64,000 bases of DNA, from NCBI GenBank assembly GCA_947652605.1, contig OX393577.1, positions 60,040,108-60,104,107 on the forward strand, given 5' to 3'. Positions 59,775-64,000 of the stretch are shown in pieces. Within the stretch, counting starts at the first letter, position 1. The number at the start of each line of letters is the position of its first letter. The position numbers and the translations under genes were made by a program. The notes under the pieces were generated by a model. It was not told the DNA's origin and searched no databases. It saw only the letters and a list, made by a program, of their open reading frames with translations. The DNA is from Elmis aenea. Lineage: Eukaryota; Arthropoda; Insecta; Coleoptera; Elmidae.

Positions 59775-60945
59775 CAGGGATGGAATAACGTTTTAAATCG
59801 TTACGTTATTGAATAACGTTATTTATTATTGGTTTTCGTTACATAACGTTATAAATAACATTAAAAAAATGAATTGTTATGTTATATAACGTTACATAAA
59901 TTATCTTAAATAATGCGAAAAAATTCGGGAGGTGATTCCTTATCGAAGATTAAGTGGGGTTTTTATATAAAATTTTTTTCTTAGACGTCTCCCCTAAAGG
60001 GGATCGGTAAAATTAGGTTTTCATTTTATTTCTCAAATTTAGATAAATGTAAGATAATGATATTCGGTAGATGTTTTATACTTATTAAAAGGTTTCCCAT
60101 AGTAATATTTTTAATCATCTCCCACCTCCACAGGGGGCTGAAAAGTGCGACCCCTGTTGATTTAAACTTTTTTTTGTAAGTTTAATTTATTTAGAACATT
60201 TTTTATTCTTTAGTTTTTCTCGTAAATCCTACAACATAAACAAACCATGGTAACCACCAAAATGAATCGTTTTATATTGGAATATTTGATGGTTCATATT
60301 CATTCACAAAAACTGTAGGTTTAAAGAAAAAAATTAAAGAAAAAAAAAACTTCTAAATAAATCAAGTTTTCAAAAAAAAAATACATTGCTAGATTTCAAC
60401 CTGCCAAAACGTTCTAATAAAAAAAACAACATTGGTCGCACTTTTCAACCCCCTGTGAAGATGGGAAATGATTAAAAATATTAATATGGGGAACCTTTTA
60501 ATAAGTATAAAACATCTACCAAATATCATTTTCCTACATAAACCCAAATTTGAGAAATAAACTAAAAACCCAATTTTACCGATCTCCTTTAATGGGGTGT
60601 TACTCCGAAAGGAGATCCTAAAGAAAAAAAAATTATATGAAAGACCCCTCTTAATTTTCGATAAGGAATCACCTCCAGAATTTTTTCGCATTATTTAAGA
60701 AACATGCTGTACAAAAATAATTTTTAGTTGTAACTCTGAAATTATTTTTGGAATCTGAAAAGTAAATTTAAAAAATAGTACAAATTTACGTTGAGATATT
60801 ATTATTTTCATTTTAATTTTTAAAATAGAGACAAAATATTATATCTTCTGAAAATAAAAAGATTGCCATATAAAAATTTAATTTATAGAAAATAACGATA
60901 TAAAATAACTTTTAATGAAACGTTATCGGTTATTATAACGTTATA
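59775..60945. mobile_element. Nonautonomous hAT element (CAGGGATGG ends), copy 2, incomplete
   Basis: Starts CAGGGATGGAATAACGTT immediately after the mitochondrial copy and runs parallel to the 8336-10009 element, including the nested family B foldback (59904-60715) but without the GGTAATGGCGC element. It is interrupted at ATAACGTTATA by a mariner insertion; its other end should lie beyond the gap. Confidence 0.75.
59904..60715. mobile_element. Foldback family B copy nested in hAT copy 2
   Basis: Starts CTTAAATAATGCGAAAAAAT and ends with the inverse ATTATTTAAGAAACATGCTG. Longer than the copy in the first hAT because it keeps both GGGGCTGAAAAGTGCGACCC-type blocks and the central ACCATGGTAACCACC segment also seen at 18310. 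Confidence 0.65.
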
Positions 60946-61845
60946 CAGGGTGGTGCTTTTTTCGATGCTCACCATTGCTATCTTGGAAACGGTAAGAGAT
61001 ACAAGGTCGGTTAAATTAGAGAAAAGTTGCACATTTTTATGGCGATTGAGAATCTGAAAAGAAATCCTAAATATTTTGATTCGTTTTTGATTTATTACAA
61101 AAAAACTGAAAAATGTGATTTTAGAAAAGTATTATTATTTTCCCTACCACTGACTCTATTTCATTTAAACTTGGTCACTCTATGTTTTTGACCGTCCTGG
61201 GTTTGATGACGTCAACAGAAATTTTCTAAGCCTTCTAGATTTCAAGTTGCGATAGTCAACTTTTTTATTTCTTATGACCGCCATATTGGATTTTTGCACC
61301 ATCAGACAGACAAAAAAATTAGCTTTTCAAATTGGTAACCAAAATACCTTTTTTCTTTCAAAAAACTTGTCGAAATTTGAAAATTTGTATAAATAATCTA
61401 CAAAATCGAGAATGCTCTGAAAAACAAATTGAAACTATGATATAAATAAAAGATTGAACATTTTATTGGTCTAATGATAACAAATTGAAAATAAATTTAA
61501 AACACCAGATATAAGTAATTATTTAAATTGTTCAAAGTGTCCGCCGTTATGTATTATACAGAGGTCAGTTTTTAAATTCATTTCGTCCACTGCCTTTAGG
61601 ATAGTCTGTCGCGAAATTGAGTCAAATGCATTTTTTATTTTACGACGAAGATGTTCAATATTATCCGTGGGGGTTGCATAAACAACATGTTTTACATTGC
61701 CCCACAAAAAGTAATCCATGGGCGTTAAACATGGCGATCGTGGAGGCCAATAAACAGGACCAAACGTACCAAGCCAATTTTGAAAGCGTGCATTTAAATA
61801 TTCTCTTACAATTCGGGCGTTGTGAGGACCAGCTCCATCTTGCTG
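60946..61845 (-). mobile_element. Tc1/mariner-type element cut by the gap
   Basis: Its end CAGGGTGGTGCTTTTTTCGA follows a TA inside the hAT sequence. The transposase (next entry) reads toward this end on the minus strand, about 570 bases from it. The other half of the element is in the 200-N gap or lost. Confidence 0.7.
61519..61845 (-). CDS. Mariner/IS630-type transposase, C-terminal 108 residues
   Basis: The frame enters from the gap with QQDGAGPHNARIVREYLNAR, then FGPVYWPPRSPCLTPMDYFL, and ends NGGHFEQFK. The aspartates in QQDG and PMDYF are two residues of the expected catalytic triad, about 40 residues apart by my count. The usual SPDLTP reads SPCLTP. The visible frame has no stop or frameshift, so this copy may be young. 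The first catalytic aspartate and DNA-binding domain are not visible. Confidence 0.75.
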   Translation of the reverse strand, partial: QQDGAGPHNARIVREYLNARFQNWLGTFGPVYWPPRSPCLTPMDYFLWGNVKHVVYATPTDNIEHLRRKIKNAFDSISRQTILKAVDEMNLKTDLCIIHNGGHFEQFK

Positions 61846-62045
61846 NNNNNNNNNNNNNNNNNNNNNNNNNNNNNNNNNNNNNNNNNNNNNNNNNNNNNNN
61901 NNNNNNNNNNNNNNNNNNNNNNNNNNNNNNNNNNNNNNNNNNNNNNNNNNNNNNNNNNNNNNNNNNNNNNNNNNNNNNNNNNNNNNNNNNNNNNNNNNNN
62001 NNNNNNNNNNNNNNNNNNNNNNNNNNNNNNNNNNNNNNNNNNNNN
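61846..62045. other. Assembly gap of 200 N
   Basis: Second fixed-size gap; it ends the middle contig inside a transposase. The following 183 bases (62046-62228) extend the inverted arm beyond where the left arm was cut by the first gap. Confidence 0.98.
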
Positions 62046-62228
62046 TATCAAGAGTGCTAGAGTCTTTGAGACAACATCTACGGCTGTGCGTAGAACATGA
62101 ACAAGGATATAATTTTAAACAATTTATACGATAAATTTCGGGGAAATGGGGTACATTTTTAGCCTAAAATTAAAGTTGCAGCTCTTTTTATTCTTTTGTT
62201 TAAAAATTCTTTGAAAAATTACGACTTA

Positions 62229-64000
62229 CGTCCATGGCCCACTTTAAAATATTCTAATTGCCGTAGTAATACTAATAAAAATCGAGATAGCTCGAAAAAT
62301 ATTAACTTTAGGTATAGGACATGCTTAATAATTTCGAAAGACAATGAAATTCTCTACAAGAAAATGTAAAAATATACAGGGTGTTGCATTTAAGAAAAAT
62401 GACTTATCGATGTTTAAAGTTTCACAAGTTTGACCAAGCGTAAAAAACACCCTGTATAATATTTTTAAAATGTAGCTAGCGCAAAGTGTTAATTATTCTA
62501 TTGTCAATCTAAATTTTAAACGAAATTTTACCGCTTTTTTAAATAACTTCAATGTAAAAAAAAATGAAAGTGCTGTATCGCTCAAAATTTTCACAAAAAT
62601 GTAAATTTTACGAAAACGGTTGACTTAAAACCCACATAACCTAATACATTTTTTAAAGTAAATTTTAAGAGGAATCCAAAAATGTAAAAATATACAGGGT
62701 GTTCTATTTAAAAAAATTTAATTTTTATATGTGCCGGTCAAACGAAACACCCTGTATATTTGAAAATAATTTTAGGTTATGTAGAAAATAGGTTCGCACA
62801 ATATTTGTATTAAACATTTTTTGATATTTTCATTAATAAAGGAGCTATCGAAGAATCTCAGGGTCGTGGTGCACCCTGTATACCTTCTCACTTTTTTAAG
62901 AAAAGATTGAAAAATTTTGAAAATTAAGCAATTGGCTTAAAACTTTTTTCAAGAAAAAATTAGAAAATTTTGAAACTTAAGCAATTGGCTTAAAACTTCA
63001 TACAAATATTATTTAAACACAAAATAATTATTAATAAACTTCAGATGGTCCAAAGTAAAGAGTAAACATTTCCATGGAGAATTAAAAAGCCCAAAGGCTA
63101 TAATAAATAGCTTTTTTACTTTTTTCAAGAAAAAATTGGAAAATTTTGAAACTTAAGCAATTGGCTTAAAACTTCATACAAATATTATTTAAACACAAAA
63201 TAATTATTATTAAACTTCAGATGGTCCAAACTTAAGAGTAAACATTTCCATGGAGAATTAAAAAGTCCAAAGGCTATAATAACTTTTTTACTTTTTTCAA
63301 GAAAAAATTGGAAACTTTTGAAACTTGAGCAATTGGCTTAAAACTTCATACAGATATTATTTAAACACAAAATAATTATTATAAAATTCAGATGGTCCAA
63401 ACTAAAGGGTGAACATTTCCATGGAAAATTGAAAAGTCCAAAGGCTATAATAACTTTTTTACTTTTTTCAAGAAAAAATTGGAAACTTTTGAAACTTAAG
63501 CAATCGGCTTAAAACTTCATACACATTATTTAAATAAAATACTGAACATCAACCCTCAGATGGTCAAAATTGAAAATAAAAATATTTCATGAAAATAATA
63601 TTTAATTAGTGTTTATTTGGGTTTACTAATAAAAGTTTGTGTAGAATGGTACAATGGATTTTTAAGTATTCAAATTCAACTAAATGGAACTAGTAGACCT
63701 TGAAGGGTTAATTGTATATTATATTCAGCAAACTTTAAGCACTAGTAACATCAATACAGAAGAAAAATAAATTACATACCGCTTAATATTTGGTCAGCAA
63801 ATAAAGCTACCGTCGGATGACCGTGATTCTTCAACACTGTTAATTCCGTGTATGCACAAAATTCTCCACCAGCATAAAGAGGATTCCTATTTAAACCATT
63901 ACCATTGTACTGATCCAAACGTTTTTTAAAACCACATTTTTTAGAATTCATGTGGACCCATCCTGATACCGGATTATTTTGATTAGAAGTTTCAATTTTC
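62229..64000 (-). repeat. Right arm of the 1,772-bp inverted duplication (with 36235-38006)
   Basis: Reverse complement of 36235-38006 with constant coordinate sum 100235 and no difference in the segments compared. It includes the CAGGGTG modules, the ~172-bp tandem array and exon 9 of CEBPZ, and continues past the window edge. Confidence 0.9.
63780..64000 (-). CDS. CEBPZ: Second copy of CEBPZ exon 9 (partial)
   Basis: Minus-strand copy of 36235-36455 with the same donor (GTATGT) next to 63780. It encodes NNPVSGWVHMNSKKCGFKKR through VALFADQILSG. Probably the same exon assembled twice, not a second gene. Confidence 0.8.

Noticed and set aside
1..64000. CRISPR arrays, operons, bacterial-type systems
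   Set aside because: Repeats seen are transposon arms or tandem intronic units, genes are spliced and eukaryotic, and no spacer-repeat pattern exists.

Overview
The window is AT-rich eukaryotic nuclear DNA from an arthropod, almost certainly an insect. The evidence is: spliced genes with long introns full of transposons; jockey-type and RTE-type retrotransposons; many short TA-flanked elements ending in CAGGGTG; a Beat-like immunoglobulin exon; and a nuclear copy of mitochondrial DNA with the insect order rrnS-trnV-rrnL. A beetle is plausible but I cannot show it. Most of the window is transposon-derived; perhaps four or five protein genes are real.

Left part (1-16.6 kb). A single-exon DMAC2-like mitochondrial complex I assembly gene lies on the minus strand, next to one exon of a Beat-family immunoglobulin protein. 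Then comes about 13 kb of nested repeats: a tRNA-derived SINE inside a dead mariner transposase, foldback elements, a hAT element carrying two further elements, a Helitron and a piggyBac-type MITE.

Gene core (16.6-38 kb). TMX1 (ER membrane thioredoxin, six exons, 290 aa, minus strand) and CEBPZ/NOC1 (ribosome-assembly factor, plus strand, nine exons visible, 3' end missing) are head-to-head across 439 bp. TMX1 intron 1 holds a broken jockey LINE. CEBPZ introns hold an opposite-strand two-exon gene for a small secreted Ly6-like protein, a degenerate P-element-like transposon with a mariner-type MITE inside it, and three large foldback elements.

Right part (38-64 kb). Two runs of exactly 200 N bracket a 23.6-kb contig with no recognisable host gene: transposon remnants, three LINE fragments, a TIR transposon with a decayed ORF, and the mitochondrial insertion. 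Beyond the second gap, the last 1,772 bases are the reverse complement of 36235-38006, including CEBPZ exon 9. The simplest reading is a scaffolding or haplotype-duplication error, so CEBPZ is probably artificially cut here.

I found no CRISPR, operon or convincing new defence-type system. The least familiar items are the TIR transposon at 48.4-50.1 kb, the nested Ly6-like gene, and the element with seven copies of a GGTAATGGCGCTCACC-like motif.
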